Part shown: piece by piece, positions 1 through 8,172 of the stretch
Layout: each line of letters starts with the position of its first letter
How positions within the stretch are numbered: position 1 is the first letter of the stretch
Assembly (NCBI GenBank): GCA_030690315.1
Contig: JAUYGY010000051.1
Location: 1-64,000 of the forward strand
DNA length: 64,000 nucleotides
Direction of reading: 5' to 3'
Source of the DNA: Aequorivita sp.
GTDB taxonomy: Bacteria; Bacteroidota; Bacteroidia; Flavobacteriales; Flavobacteriaceae
Notes under the pieces: generated by a model
What the model was told of the DNA's origin: nothing
Databases searched by the model: none
Seen by the model: the letters and a program-made list of their open reading frames with translations, nothing else
Made by a program: the position numbers and the translations under genes

Positions 1-15
1 TTTACCTGTATTCAT
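1..15 (-). CDS. Start of an unidentified divergent gene, cut by the window edge
   Basis: Only the first five codons (Met-Asn-Thr-Gly-Lys) would lie in the window, reading leftward from an ATG at 15-13. The case rests on context: a good TAnnTTTG box on the same strand lies 21 bases upstream, and the 200 bases between it and holA hold no other gene. In flavobacteria a gene for an HsdR-N-like protein often sits divergently beside holA, but five residues cannot show that here. Confidence 0.4.
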
Positions 16-35
16 AGCTTGCCTTAAAAAGAGGG

Positions 36-43
36 CAAAGCTA
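36..43 (-). promoter_or_regulatory. Bacteroidota -7 promoter box for the divergent gene at the left edge
   Basis: The minus strand reads TAGCTTTG, an exact match to the TAnnTTTG consensus of the Bacteroidota housekeeping sigma factor. Several TTTG words lie upstream; the one 23 bases away fits the usual spacing of a -33 element. Transcription would start near position 29, leaving a leader of about 15 bases. Confidence 0.45.
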
Positions 44-209
44 CATATCAATTCAAATCAAAAAATCAAAGAACGTATATAAGTATTTTAATATCAGTTA
101 ATTATAAGCTTTTTAAAAAAATCAACGCATCACTAGTAATTCAAAATTTAAAATTAAGTTCCTTCAATCTAAAATCTAAAATCTTCAATCGTAAATCGTA
201 AATCGTGCA

Positions 210-1214
210 ATGCCTTTAGACAAAGTAAAATCCATCATTACCGATATTAAAAATGGAAACACAAAACCCATCTATTTTTTGATGGGCGAGGAGCCGTATT
301 ATATTGATGGCATTTCAAAATACATTGAAGAAAATGTACTTTCGGATGAAGAGAAAGGGTTTAACCAAATGGTGCTTTACGGCCGCGATGTTTCCGTAGA
401 AGATATTATTAGCAACGCCAAGCGCTACCCTATGGTGGCGGAAAAGCAAGTGATAATCGTTAAGGAAGCGCAAGAGCTTTCGCGAACCATTGAAAACCTG
501 GTGGGTTATGCCGATAATCCGCAACCAACCACCATTTTAGTACTCTGCTATAAATACAAAACCCTCGATAAAAGAAAAAAATTAGCCAAAGTAATTGCAA
601 AAACAGGTGTTCTTTTTGAAAGTAAAAAATTGTATGAAAACCAAATTCCCGATTGGATAAAACGCGTTTTGGCCGGTAAAGGTTACACAATCACTCCAAA
701 AGCAGCACAAATGCTTGTGGAATTTCTTGGGAATGATCTCAGCAAAGTTAACAACGAGCTTGAAAAACTGCAACTTATCATAAAACCCGGGGAGCAAATA
801 ACCCCGCAAATTGTTGAGGAAAATATCGGTATCAGTAAGGATTTCAACAATTTTGAACTTCAGAATGCTATTGGCGAAAAAGATATTCGGAAAGCTTTCG
901 CCATAATTCAATATTTTTCGCAGAACCCAAAAAACAATCCTTTGGTGATGACAGTGGCATTGCTTTACAGTTTCTTTTCAAAATTGCTGAAATACCATGC
1001 AATTTCAAACAAAGGTGATGCCGCGAAAGTTTTGGGCGTTAATCCTTATTTCATTAAAGATTACCAAACTGCAGCCCGAAATTACCCCATGAAAAAAGTA
1101 AGCGCAATTATTGCTGCAATCCGCGAAGTGGATATGAAAAGTAAAGGCGTGGGCGCCGCCAACCTTTCACAGGGCGATTTATTGAAAGAATTGTTGGTAA
1201 AGATTTTTAATTGA
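210..1214 (+). CDS. holA: DNA polymerase III delta subunit (HolA)
   Basis: Clamp-loader delta subunit, which opens the sliding clamp and loads it onto primed DNA in complex with DnaX and delta-prime. At 334 residues it matches the family length (about 340). The N-terminal part has the family pattern of a degenerate AAA+ fold: a leading IYFLMGEEPYYID strand and loop, then the VIIVKEAQEL strand around residue 85; there is no working Walker A motif, as expected for delta. The C-terminal third is the helical collar domain. The ATG at 210 follows a leader of repeated short words (AAATCT, CGTAAAT) with no Shine-Dalgarno. The next gene downstream is convergent, so this is probably a single-gene transcript. 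Confidence 0.93.
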   Translation: MPLDKVKSIITDIKNGNTKPIYFLMGEEPYYIDGISKYIEENVLSDEEKGFNQMVLYGRDVSVEDIISNAKRYPMVAEKQVIIVKEAQELSRTIENLVGYADNPQPTTILVLCYKYKTLDKRKKLAKVIAKTGVLFESKKLYENQIPDWIKRVLAGKGYTITPKAAQMLVEFLGNDLSKVNNELEKLQLIIKPGEQITPQIVEENIGISKDFNNFELQNAIGEKDIRKAFAIIQYFSQNPKNNPLVMTVALLYSFFSKLLKYHAISNKGDAAKVLGVNPYFIKDYQTAARNYPMKKVSAIIAAIREVDMKSKGVGAANLSQGDLLKELLVKIFN

Positions 1215-1298
1215 AATTACTTAAACCACAAAACCACACCGCTTCAGCTACCCAGGGTACAAAAGACAACAGAGAACTGACAACTGAGAAAAATAAAC

Positions 1299-1316
1299 AA
1301 TTCGTGTATTCGTGGT
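1299..1316 (+). repeat. 18-bp dispersed repeat word
   Basis: AATTCGTGTATTCGTGGT occurs here and again, identically, at 45402-45419. Both copies lie in the gap between two converging genes. The second copy forms the right arm of an inverted repeat; here there is no obvious left arm. Confidence 0.6.
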
Positions 1317-1345
1317 AATATAAACTCACAACACACAACAATCAC

Positions 1346-1723
1346 CTATTTCTTATCAACCGAATACTTCCCAGCACCCAAAAGTGCAATTGCAACAAAC
1401 CCTATTAAGTACAAAATTGCCATTTCCTTTGTTCCCAGCGGGTCAGCTGCGTGAACAATAAATGCTGCAACTGCCATTGTAAGTATTATAGGAATTGCAG
1501 ACAACCTTGTTTTAAATCCAATAATTACAAGAATAGGGAAAAGCACTTCGCCTAAAACCGCCAAAACCAAGGATGCCGGCTCGCCAATGCCAATGGGATC
1601 TCCAAACGACAAATCGCCCGAAATCATTTTTAAAAGTTTAGGTATTCCGTGGGTCAGCATCATTCCGCCGAAACCAATTCGCAGTAAAAGCAATCCTATA
1701 TTGTGATTGTTTGGGTTGTTCAT
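1346..1723 (-). CDS. DoxX family membrane protein
   Basis: A 125-residue protein with four predicted membrane helices. The start MNNPNNHNIGLLLLRIGFGG and the LTHGIPKLLKM segment (around residues 23-33) are typical of the DoxX/DoxD family, as is the LAVLGEVLFPILVIIGF helix. Members are inner-membrane proteins often linked to redox or thiosulfate metabolism, but the substrate is unknown for most and nothing nearby helps. It is convergent with holA. Length and topology are normal; no damage is seen. Confidence 0.85.
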   Translation of the reverse strand: MNNPNNHNIGLLLLRIGFGGMMLTHGIPKLLKMISGDLSFGDPIGIGEPASLVLAVLGEVLFPILVIIGFKTRLSAIPIILTMAVAAFIVHAADPLGTKEMAILYLIGFVAIALLGAGKYSVDKK

Positions 1724-1930
1724 TTGTAATTATTTTAGATTTTAAAAAAACGAAAATAACCATTTTCTTTTAATGAAATTGTTTAATAACATTCATTTTG
1801 CAATTAGGTAATGCTGTGGGCTTTTTTCTTCTAAAGTGCGGAATATTCTTCATCTATTCTTAAAATTGGCTTAAAGCGTTTGCTGAAACGGTAAGGTAAT
1901 TTAGCGGAAATTTTCTAACACAAAATAACA

Positions 1931-4900
1931 ATGAAAAAAATTACACTTTTTGCATTTTTGCTTTTATGCACGATTTCATTTTCGCAAAATTCTTTTGAAA
2001 TCACAGAAATTTATTCAGGCCAAGAAGGCGCTGATTTAACCGCTGATTGGTTCGAAATAAAAAATACTGGAGCTACTACTTATGTAGCAGCGGTTGATGG
2101 TAATCTATATTATGACGATGAGTCGGCCGATCCTACTACTGCAGATATTATTCAAGGAATTACCGAAATTCAACCTAGCGCATTTGCCATTGTTATTATT
2201 GGAACCGCTGCCGATGTTACTGTTTTCACAGATGTTTGGAGTGAAGTTATAGATTTAACGAGCGTGCAAATTGGCTATACAGATGGCGCGGGTCTTGGCG
2301 CCGGTGGCGATGCAGTGAGTATTTGGTTGGGCGATCCTTTAACCACTTCTCCGGTTGCTTCGGCTTCCTATCCAGATACATCTTTAAATGACGGTCAAAC
2401 CTATGATGTTGAATTGGTTGCTTTCAGTGTTGTAGGCAATGCAAATGGTGCCGTTGAAACTCTTGCTTTGGGAGGTGCCAATTCTGATGTTCCAAATATT
2501 GGTTCCCCAGGAAATGGAGCTTCGCTGGCAAATTCCTCACAGCTTATTATAACCGAAATATATTCCGGACAAGAAGGTAATGACCTTACTGAAGACTGGT
2601 TTGAAATAAAAAATATTGGTCTCGCGGCATGGATTTCTGGAGTTGATGGCGATTTGTTTTATGACGACGAGTCGGCCGATCCAACAACGGCAGATATTAT
2701 TCAAGGAATTACTGAAATTCAGCCTGGTGGCTTTGCAATTGTTATAATTGGAACCTCAGGCGATGTTACAACTTTTACTAACGTTTGGAGCGAAGTGATT
2801 GATTTAACGGGCGTTCAAGTTGGTTACACCGATGGCGCTGGTCTTGGTGCTGGCGGTGATGCCGTTAACGTGTGGGAAGGCGATCCATTAACAACCTCTC
2901 CTATTGATTCTGCGTCATATCCTGACACTTCATTAAACGACGGACAAACCTATGATATTGAATTAGTTGCTTTCAGCGTAGTTGGCAATGCTAACGGTGC
3001 GGTTGAAACCCTTGCTTTGGGAGGTGATAATGCAGATGTACCAAATATTGGTTCTCCCGGAAACGGTGAAATTGTTTCATTGGTAAGTGTTCAGTTTGAG
3101 GCGCCGTATGTTTCGGTTTCGGAAGATGGCGCTTCGGTTACAATTAATGTGGAAGTTTCACAAGCCCCAACAGTTGAAGGAATAGTGGAAGTTTCCCTAC
3201 TTTCTGCAGGAACCGCTTTGGAAGGAACAGATTTCACTTTTAATGCTTCACAAACGTTGACTTTCACCGCCGGAAGCACAACAAGTCAGTCTATAAATAT
3301 TCCTATTATAAATAATGCACTTGATGGAAGTGATTTATTTTTTGTTCTTTCATTAAGCAATGAATCAAATTTGATAATTGGCGGCAATGATATTTTTTCA
3401 GTGTATATTCTTGATGATGATACTGTTGTTCCATTAGAAAATGCTACTGAACTTGATGTTAATTATCTTGCAAGTTATTTGGTGGAGGCCGGTGGAACTG
3501 CAGAAATAACTGCTTATGACCCAGCAACACAAAAACTTTTTGTAACAAACGTTGGCTCGATTGAAATGTTGGATTTTTCCGATCCTGAAAACATAACTTC
3601 TTTGGGAACGATAGACATTACTCCTTTTGGAAGTTCTGTTCAGAGTGTTGCAGTGAGAAATGGTATGCTTGCGGCAGCCATTTCTGCCAACGATCCGCTA
3701 AATAACGGTTTTGTGGTTCTTATGGATACGGACGGAAACAACCCAACTATATTGATCGTGGGTTCTTTGCCCGATATGCTAACTTTTTCTCCCGATGGAA
3801 CAAAACTTTTGGTTGCGAATGAAGGTCAGCCAAGTAATGATTACACAGTTGATCCTGAAGGTTCTATCTCTGTGATTGACGTAATGGATGGTTTGGGCAA
3901 TATCTCCCAAGCCGACGTAACCACTTTAAATTTCAACTCTTTTGATTCTCAGCAAACAGCCTTGGAAGCTGCTGGAGTTCGCGTGTTTGGCCCAGGCGCT
4001 TCGGTTTCCCAGGATATGGAACCAGAATACATTGCGGTTTCTGATGATTCACAAATGGCTTACGTAACCCTGCAAGAGAACAATGCTTACGCAACAATAA
4101 ATCTTGCTACTTTGGAAATTACTGATATTTTTTCCTTTGGAAAAAAAGACCACAGCCTTCCACAGAATTCCTTGGATACTTCAGATGAAATGGATTTTAT
4201 CTTCAACGCTTCGTGGCCAATAAAAGGTTTGTATATGCCAGACGCAGTGTCCTATTATTCAGCAAATGGAACAGGTTATATTGTTACTGCCAATGAAGGC
4301 GACGCGCGCGATTACTCAGGGTACGCCGAAGAAAGAAAACTTGACGATGCAGATTATATTCTTGATCCTGCTGTATTTTCAGATATTGATATTTTGAAAC
4401 TGGAAACCAATCTTGGAGATATAAATGTTACAGCTGCTTCCGGTGATGCCGATGGCGACGGGCTTTACGAAGAAATCCACGTTTTTGGTAGCCGTTCTTT
4501 CAGCATTTTTGAAGCGGAAACTGGAAACTTGGTTTACGACAGCGGAAACGATTTTGAAGTAATTACTGCCGCCCACCCAACTTTGGGAGGGATTTTCAAT
4601 GCGAGCAATAGCAACAATAATTTCAAAAATAGAAGTGACAACAAAGGTCCAGAGGCTGAAGGCGTGATTGTAAAACAAATTGGTGACCAAGCCTATGCTT
4701 TTATATTGTTGGAACGTATTGGCGGAATGATGGTTTATAACGTTACCGATCCTGCAAATCCTGTTTATCTTCAATATGTGAACAGCAGAGGAACGGTTCC
4801 GGGAGAACCAGAATCGGGTGATTTGGGTCCAGAAGGTGTTGTTTTTGTTGAAGCTGCCGATAGCCCAACTGGAAAGGCATTGGTTATTCTTTCAAATGAA

Positions 4901-5176
4901 GTGAGCGCAACGTTGAGTATTTTTTCTTTGGATAATGTGGTACTTTCTGTAAACGATAACGAATTGGCTTCAAACGAAACCTTCAAAATATATCCAAATC
5001 CAGCAAAGAGCGAAATATTTTTAAGCAAGCCAGGTTCATATACCATTTATGATATGCTTGGACGAATGTTTTTGAGCGAAAATAATATAGCTTCCTTGAA
5101 TATCTCTTCCTTAAAAACAGGAACTTATATCGTTAAAAATTCAGAGGGAAGCACCCAAAAATTGATTGTTAAGTAG
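1931..5176 (+). CDS. T9SS-secreted choice-of-anchor I family protein with duplicated N-terminal domain and Calx-beta domain
   Basis: A 1081-residue secreted protein. Residues 1-18 are a signal peptide ending at FSQ. Two tandem copies of a 183-residue domain follow (about 24-206 and 207-380); both begin ITEIYSGQEG and are nearly identical over long blocks. They resemble lamin-tail-like surface domains (inference). A Calx-beta-like domain lies at about 390-495, with the typical ending FVLSLSN...YILDDD. Residues 500-1000 match the choice-of-anchor I / alkaline-phosphatase-associated beta-propeller type (SPDGTKLLVANEGQPS, NEGDARDY). The last 80 residues are a type A T9SS sorting domain (IYPNPAKSEIFLSK...GTYIVK), so it should be exported and attached to or released from the cell surface. 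The role is probably adhesive or phosphoesterase-like; this is not shown. Confidence 0.85.
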   Translation: MKKITLFAFLLLCTISFSQNSFEITEIYSGQEGADLTADWFEIKNTGATTYVAAVDGNLYYDDESADPTTADIIQGITEIQPSAFAIVIIGTAADVTVFTDVWSEVIDLTSVQIGYTDGAGLGAGGDAVSIWLGDPLTTSPVASASYPDTSLNDGQTYDVELVAFSVVGNANGAVETLALGGANSDVPNIGSPGNGASLANSSQLIITEIYSGQEGNDLTEDWFEIKNIGLAAWISGVDGDLFYDDESADPTTADIIQGITEIQPGGFAIVIIGTSGDVTTFTNVWSEVIDLTGVQVGYTDGAGLGAGGDAVNVWEGDPLTTSPIDSASYPDTSLNDGQTYDIELVAFSVVGNANGAVETLALGGDNADVPNIGSPGNGEIVSLVSVQFEAPYVSVSEDGASVTINVEVSQAPTVEGIVEVSLLSAGTALEGTDFTFNASQTLTFTAGSTTSQSINIPIINNALDGSDLFFVLSLSNESNLIIGGNDIFSVYILDDDTVVPLENATELDVNYLASYLVEAGGTAEITAYDPATQKLFVTNVGSIEMLDFSDPENITSLGTIDITPFGSSVQSVAVRNGMLAAAISANDPLNNGFVVLMDTDGNNPTILIVGSLPDMLTFSPDGTKLLVANEGQPSNDYTVDPEGSISVIDVMDGLGNISQADVTTLNFNSFDSQQTALEAAGVRVFGPGASVSQDMEPEYIAVSDDSQMAYVTLQENNAYATINLATLEITDIFSFGKKDHSLPQNSLDTSDEMDFIFNASWPIKGLYMPDAVSYYSANGTGYIVTANEGDARDYSGYAEERKLDDADYILDPAVFSDIDILKLETNLGDINVTAASGDADGDGLYEEIHVFGSRSFSIFEAETGNLVYDSGNDFEVITAAHPTLGGIFNASNSNNNFKNRSDNKGPEAEGVIVKQIGDQAYAFILLERIGGMMVYNVTDPANPVYLQYVNSRGTVPGEPESGDLGPEGVVFVEAADSPTGKALVILSNEVSATLSIFSLDNVVLSVNDNELASNETFKIYPNPAKSEIFLSKPGSYTIYDMLGRMFLSENNIASLNISSLKTGTYIVKNSEGSTQKLIVK
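2000..3072 (+). repeat. Tandem in-gene duplication of a 549-bp domain unit
   Basis: The sequence from 2000 to 2548 is repeated from 2549 to about 3072 in the same frame. The encoded blocks share long identical stretches such as YDDESADPTTADIIQGITEI and SLNDGQTYD, while the DNA differs at many third positions. The duplication is therefore not brand-new. Confidence 0.85.
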
Positions 5177-5211
5177 TTTTTTTTATTATAGTTGTTTGAT
5201 TTTTAAGCTGC

Positions 5212-5243
5212 AAAAACCGTTTCTTTAATTAGAGGCGGTTTTT
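5212..5243 (+). terminator. Probable terminator of the choice-of-anchor gene
   Basis: AAAAACCG (5212-5219) pairs with CGGTTTTT (5236-5243) around a 16-base loop, 35 bases after the stop codon. The A-then-T flanks are typical of flavobacterial terminators. The large loop keeps confidence moderate. Confidence 0.5.
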
Positions 5244-5255
5244 ACTTTTTAAGCG

Positions 5256-5263
5256 TATTTTTG
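5256..5263 (+). promoter_or_regulatory. -7 promoter box for menA
   Basis: TATTTTTG matches TAnnTTTG and lies 20 bases before the menA ATG. No clear TTTG -33 element is seen. Confidence 0.4.
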
Positions 5264-5283
5264 GAGCTTCAAACAAATCCTGC

Positions 5284-6240
5284 ATGAATAAAATTAAAGC
5301 TTGGATTGCTGCGGCAAGATTGCGAACGCTTCCACTTTCGGTTTCGGGGATTATTGTTGGGGCTTCACTGGGAAATACAATTTCAAACCAAACAAACCTT
5401 GACCTCCCTTTCACTGGCAATTCTTCCCCACACATTTGGCAATCCGGTATTTTTTGGTTGGCAATTTTGGTTACTATTGGTTTTCAGGTTCTTTCAAATT
5501 TCGCAAATGATTTCGGCGATGGTGTGCGTGGAACCGATGCCAAAAGACAAGGCGAAAAACGAATGGTTGCTTCGGGAATCATTACACCCAAACAGATGAA
5601 AATTGGGATGATTATTACGGGAGTCATCACTTTCTTTTTGGCAACAATCTTGATTTTTATAGCTTTCAGAAATGAGAACCTCATCATTTCTTTTATATTT
5701 TTCAATCTTACCATTATTTCCATAATCGCTGCCGTAAAATATACTGTGGGTAAAAAAGCTTACGGGTATTCGGGTTTGGGCGATATATTCGTATTTCTAT
5801 TTTTTGGTTTCTTGAGTGTTTTGGGAAGTTATTATTTATTCACCCACGACCTTCAGTGGCAGTTATTACTTCCTGCAGCAGCCATTGGTTGTTTCAGCGC
5901 AGCCGTGCTAAACCTGAACAATATGCGCGATATTGAAAACGACGCGACGGCTGGAAAAAATACGTTGGTAGTGAAATTGGGCATACAGAAAGCCAAAAAA
6001 TATCATGCCTTCCTATTGTTATTCGGAATGTTTTGCGCAGTAATCTTTACAGTTTTAAATTACAGTGAACCCTTACAGTTTGTGTATCTAGTGGCTTTTA
6101 TTCCTTTTCTATTAAACATAAAAACTGTTTTTAAAAATAAAGTTCCAATGTTGCTAGACGGCGAATTGAAGAAGGTTGCGCTCAGTACTTTTTTGTTTTC
6201 CCTACTTTTTGTGGTAGTGCAATTATTGGGATGTATTTAG
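5284..6240 (+). CDS. menA: 1,4-dihydroxy-2-naphthoate polyprenyltransferase (MenA)
   Basis: Attaches a polyprenyl chain to 1,4-dihydroxy-2-naphthoate to make demethylmenaquinone at the inner membrane. The 318 residues match the UbiA superfamily, with eight to nine membrane helices. The first Asp-rich motif, NDFGDGVRGTD, is at residues 75-85; the second, NMRDIENDATAGK, is near residue 215. Both bind the prenyl diphosphate through magnesium. The start fits the family pattern (IKAWIAAARLRTLPLSVSG). It is the first of the menaquinone genes in this region; menC and menE follow on the same strand after the opposite-strand TPR gene. Confidence 0.93.
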   Translation: MNKIKAWIAAARLRTLPLSVSGIIVGASLGNTISNQTNLDLPFTGNSSPHIWQSGIFWLAILVTIGFQVLSNFANDFGDGVRGTDAKRQGEKRMVASGIITPKQMKIGMIITGVITFFLATILIFIAFRNENLIISFIFFNLTIISIIAAVKYTVGKKAYGYSGLGDIFVFLFFGFLSVLGSYYLFTHDLQWQLLLPAAAIGCFSAAVLNLNNMRDIENDATAGKNTLVVKLGIQKAKKYHAFLLLFGMFCAVIFTVLNYSEPLQFVYLVAFIPFLLNIKTVFKNKVPMLLDGELKKVALSTFLFSLLFVVVQLLGCI

Positions 6241-6248
6241 GGGGATAA

Positions 6249-7334
6249 TTAGAGGATATGTTTGTTTTTATTTTTCTTTATATCGAGTTCGTATTTAATT
6301 AATGAATTCTGGATGTCGTGGATGTCCTTTGTCATTCTAACAATTTTACGTTGCCGTGTAATAAGGATAACCAACAAAATGACAACAAGGGAACCAATTA
6401 TATAAATTATTCCGATATACTTATTTTTCTGTTGAAGGATTTGCAGCTTATTATTTTGTTCCTGCAACTCCATATGCAGGAACGATTTTTCCACTTCACT
6501 TAAATCCTTTCCTACATTTAGTGAATCGTTATAGGCCAGAGCCAATTTGTTATAACCGACCGCTTCTTTATACATGCCTGTGTCGGCATATATTTTGGAA
6601 AGTAGGAGAACATAATCATACAGGCTGTGATAATCCTGGGAGTTTATGATGGCTCTATACCCTTCCAGGGCTTTCTGTTCTGCAATTTTGGGCTGGTCTA
6701 AAGCCAAATAAGTGCGCGCCATCAAATAGTCGATTCCTATGTGCTTTGGGGGAGACAGCTTGTACATAGCTTCACTTTTTTCAAAATATGTTATTGATTT
6801 TTGGAAGTCATTTTCATAGAAAAAAATCTCGCCAAGGTTTAGGTATCCAATTGCTTCTAAGCGTCCCTTCTGGTTTTTTTTGCCAAAATCCACAACTTCC
6901 TCAAAATATGTTTTGGCATTCACATATTCCTTTTCTTTCATATAAATATCGCCAATGTTATTAAATATGGCGGGAATGAATTCCATCAGGTTTTCTTTTT
7001 TCGCTAGTTCTAGGCATTGTTCATAATACTGTAGCGCCAACTCACGCTTTTCTGTCATATAGTAAACCGCGGCAATGTTGAACAGGAAATCAACTTGTTC
7101 CTTGGGAAGGTCTTCAGTCAGTGCAATCTGATATCCTTTTTTTGCATAATAGAATGCACTGTCATAGTAAATTGCCGATTTATAAAATTCATCTATCAGT
7201 TTGTGGTGAAGGGATATTTGAACATTAGGCCGCCTGTCTTCCCCCAGTTTACTCCTTAAGCTATCTATTTTCGAGGTCTGCGCTACACCATGAGTAACGG
7301 CAATAAAAAATATTAAGTAGATTATAACTTTCAT
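6249..7334 (-). CDS. TPR protein with C-terminal membrane helix and short cytoplasmic tail
   Basis: A 361-residue protein with a signal peptide (cleavage near VAQ, residue 19), a row of TPR-like helical pairs from about 35 to 285 (e.g. ALQYYEQCLELAKKEN, NAKTYFEEVVDFGKK), one membrane helix at about 304-325, and a charged 35-residue tail. This is the layout of Bacteroidota periplasmic-TPR sensors, which usually continue into a coiled coil plus LuxR-type HTH or a histidine kinase. Here the protein stops soon after the helix, and only 8 bases separate it from menA, so no remnant of an output domain remains. It could be a shortened sensor or a partner for a separate output protein. The ligand is unknown. 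Confidence 0.75.
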   Translation of the reverse strand: MKVIIYLIFFIAVTHGVAQTSKIDSLRSKLGEDRRPNVQISLHHKLIDEFYKSAIYYDSAFYYAKKGYQIALTEDLPKEQVDFLFNIAAVYYMTEKRELALQYYEQCLELAKKENLMEFIPAIFNNIGDIYMKEKEYVNAKTYFEEVVDFGKKNQKGRLEAIGYLNLGEIFFYENDFQKSITYFEKSEAMYKLSPPKHIGIDYLMARTYLALDQPKIAEQKALEGYRAIINSQDYHSLYDYVLLLSKIYADTGMYKEAVGYNKLALAYNDSLNVGKDLSEVEKSFLHMELQEQNNKLQILQQKNKYIGIIYIIGSLVVILLVILITRQRKIVRMTKDIHDIQNSLIKYELDIKKNKNKHIL

Positions 7335-7414
7335 GGTTGGGGCCTTTATCCCACAATATACTACTTTTATAAAATCTTAAACAGTTATTGGAAAATATAG
7401 CAAAGATAAAGATT

Positions 7415-8095
7415 ATGAAAATCACATTCTACGGACAAAATTCCTTGGCAATTGAAATTAAGGGAAAGCACATTTTGGTGGATCCATTTATTTCTGCCAA
7501 TCCACTGTCAAAAGACAAAATTGACATCAACACTTTAAAGGCTGATTATATTTTGTTGACACACGCACATAATGATCATACATTGGATGCCGCAGCAATA
7601 GCGAGAAATACAGGCGCTATTATTGTCAGCAATTATGAAATAGCAAACCATTACGAAGCAAAAGGCATTGAAGTACACCCAATGAACCTCGGCGGAAGCT
7701 GGAAATTTGAATTTGGGAAAGTGAAATATGTAAACGCAATCCACACCAGCAGTTTTCCAGATGGCAGTTACGGCGGTCAGCCCGGCGGTTTTGTGATTGA
7801 AGGTGAGCACAAGAACATTTACATTGCGGGCGATACTGCCCTTACAATGGATATGAAACTCATTCCAATGTACACAAAACTGGATTTGGCGATTCTTCCC
7901 ATCGGCGATAACTTTACAATGGGAATAGAAGATGCCATAATCGCCAGTGATTTTGTGCAATGCGATAAAGTTTTGGGCGTGCATTACGATACGTTTGGTT
8001 ATATTGAAATAGACCACGAAGAAGCCAAGCGGAAGTTTTACGATGCGAATAAGGATTTAATGTTGCTTGAGATTGGAGAGAGTATAGAACTATAA
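7415..8095 (+). CDS. Metal-dependent hydrolase, UPF0173 / UlaG-like MBL fold
   Basis: A 226-residue metallo-beta-lactamase-fold hydrolase. I start it at ATG 7415 (MKITFYGQNS), which fits the family N-terminus; an in-frame TTG at 7388 is less likely. Metal ligands are visible: H50, H52, D54 and H55 in LTHAHNDH, then IAGDTAL around residue 145 and GVHYDTFG near 190. The family (YtkL type) has no firmly known substrate. In flavobacteria it commonly sits between menA and menC, as here, which suggests co-expression with menaquinone synthesis but not a defined step in it. Confidence 0.85.
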   Translation: MKITFYGQNSLAIEIKGKHILVDPFISANPLSKDKIDINTLKADYILLTHAHNDHTLDAAAIARNTGAIIVSNYEIANHYEAKGIEVHPMNLGGSWKFEFGKVKYVNAIHTSSFPDGSYGGQPGGFVIEGEHKNIYIAGDTALTMDMKLIPMYTKLDLAILPIGDNFTMGIEDAIIASDFVQCDKVLGVHYDTFGYIEIDHEEAKRKFYDANKDLMLLEIGESIEL

Positions 8096-8099
8096 AAAT

Positions 8100-8166
8100 A
8101 GCACGCGAAGCCGCAAAGACGCAAAGTTTTTTAAATGCATTCTTTGCGACTTCGCGTCTTTGCGAG
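8100..8166 (+). repeat. Intergenic CTTTGCG-type inverted repeat element
   Basis: The gap before menC contains the words GCGAAGCCGCAAAGACGCAAAG, broken here as GCGAAGCCGC + AAAGACGCAAAG, and on the right CTTTGCGACTTCGCG + TCTTTGCG. Left and right arms are made of the same words in complementary orientation (CTTTGCG, CTTCGCG), so the RNA can fold into imperfect hairpins. It is one of several such elements in the window (see 39550-39590 and 54475-54565). Confidence 0.6.
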
Positions 8167-8172
8167 AGAAAA

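Noticed and set aside
7388..7414. TTG start for the UPF0173 hydrolase
   Set aside because: The ATG at 7415 begins exactly where the family does; the extra nine residues have no counterpart.
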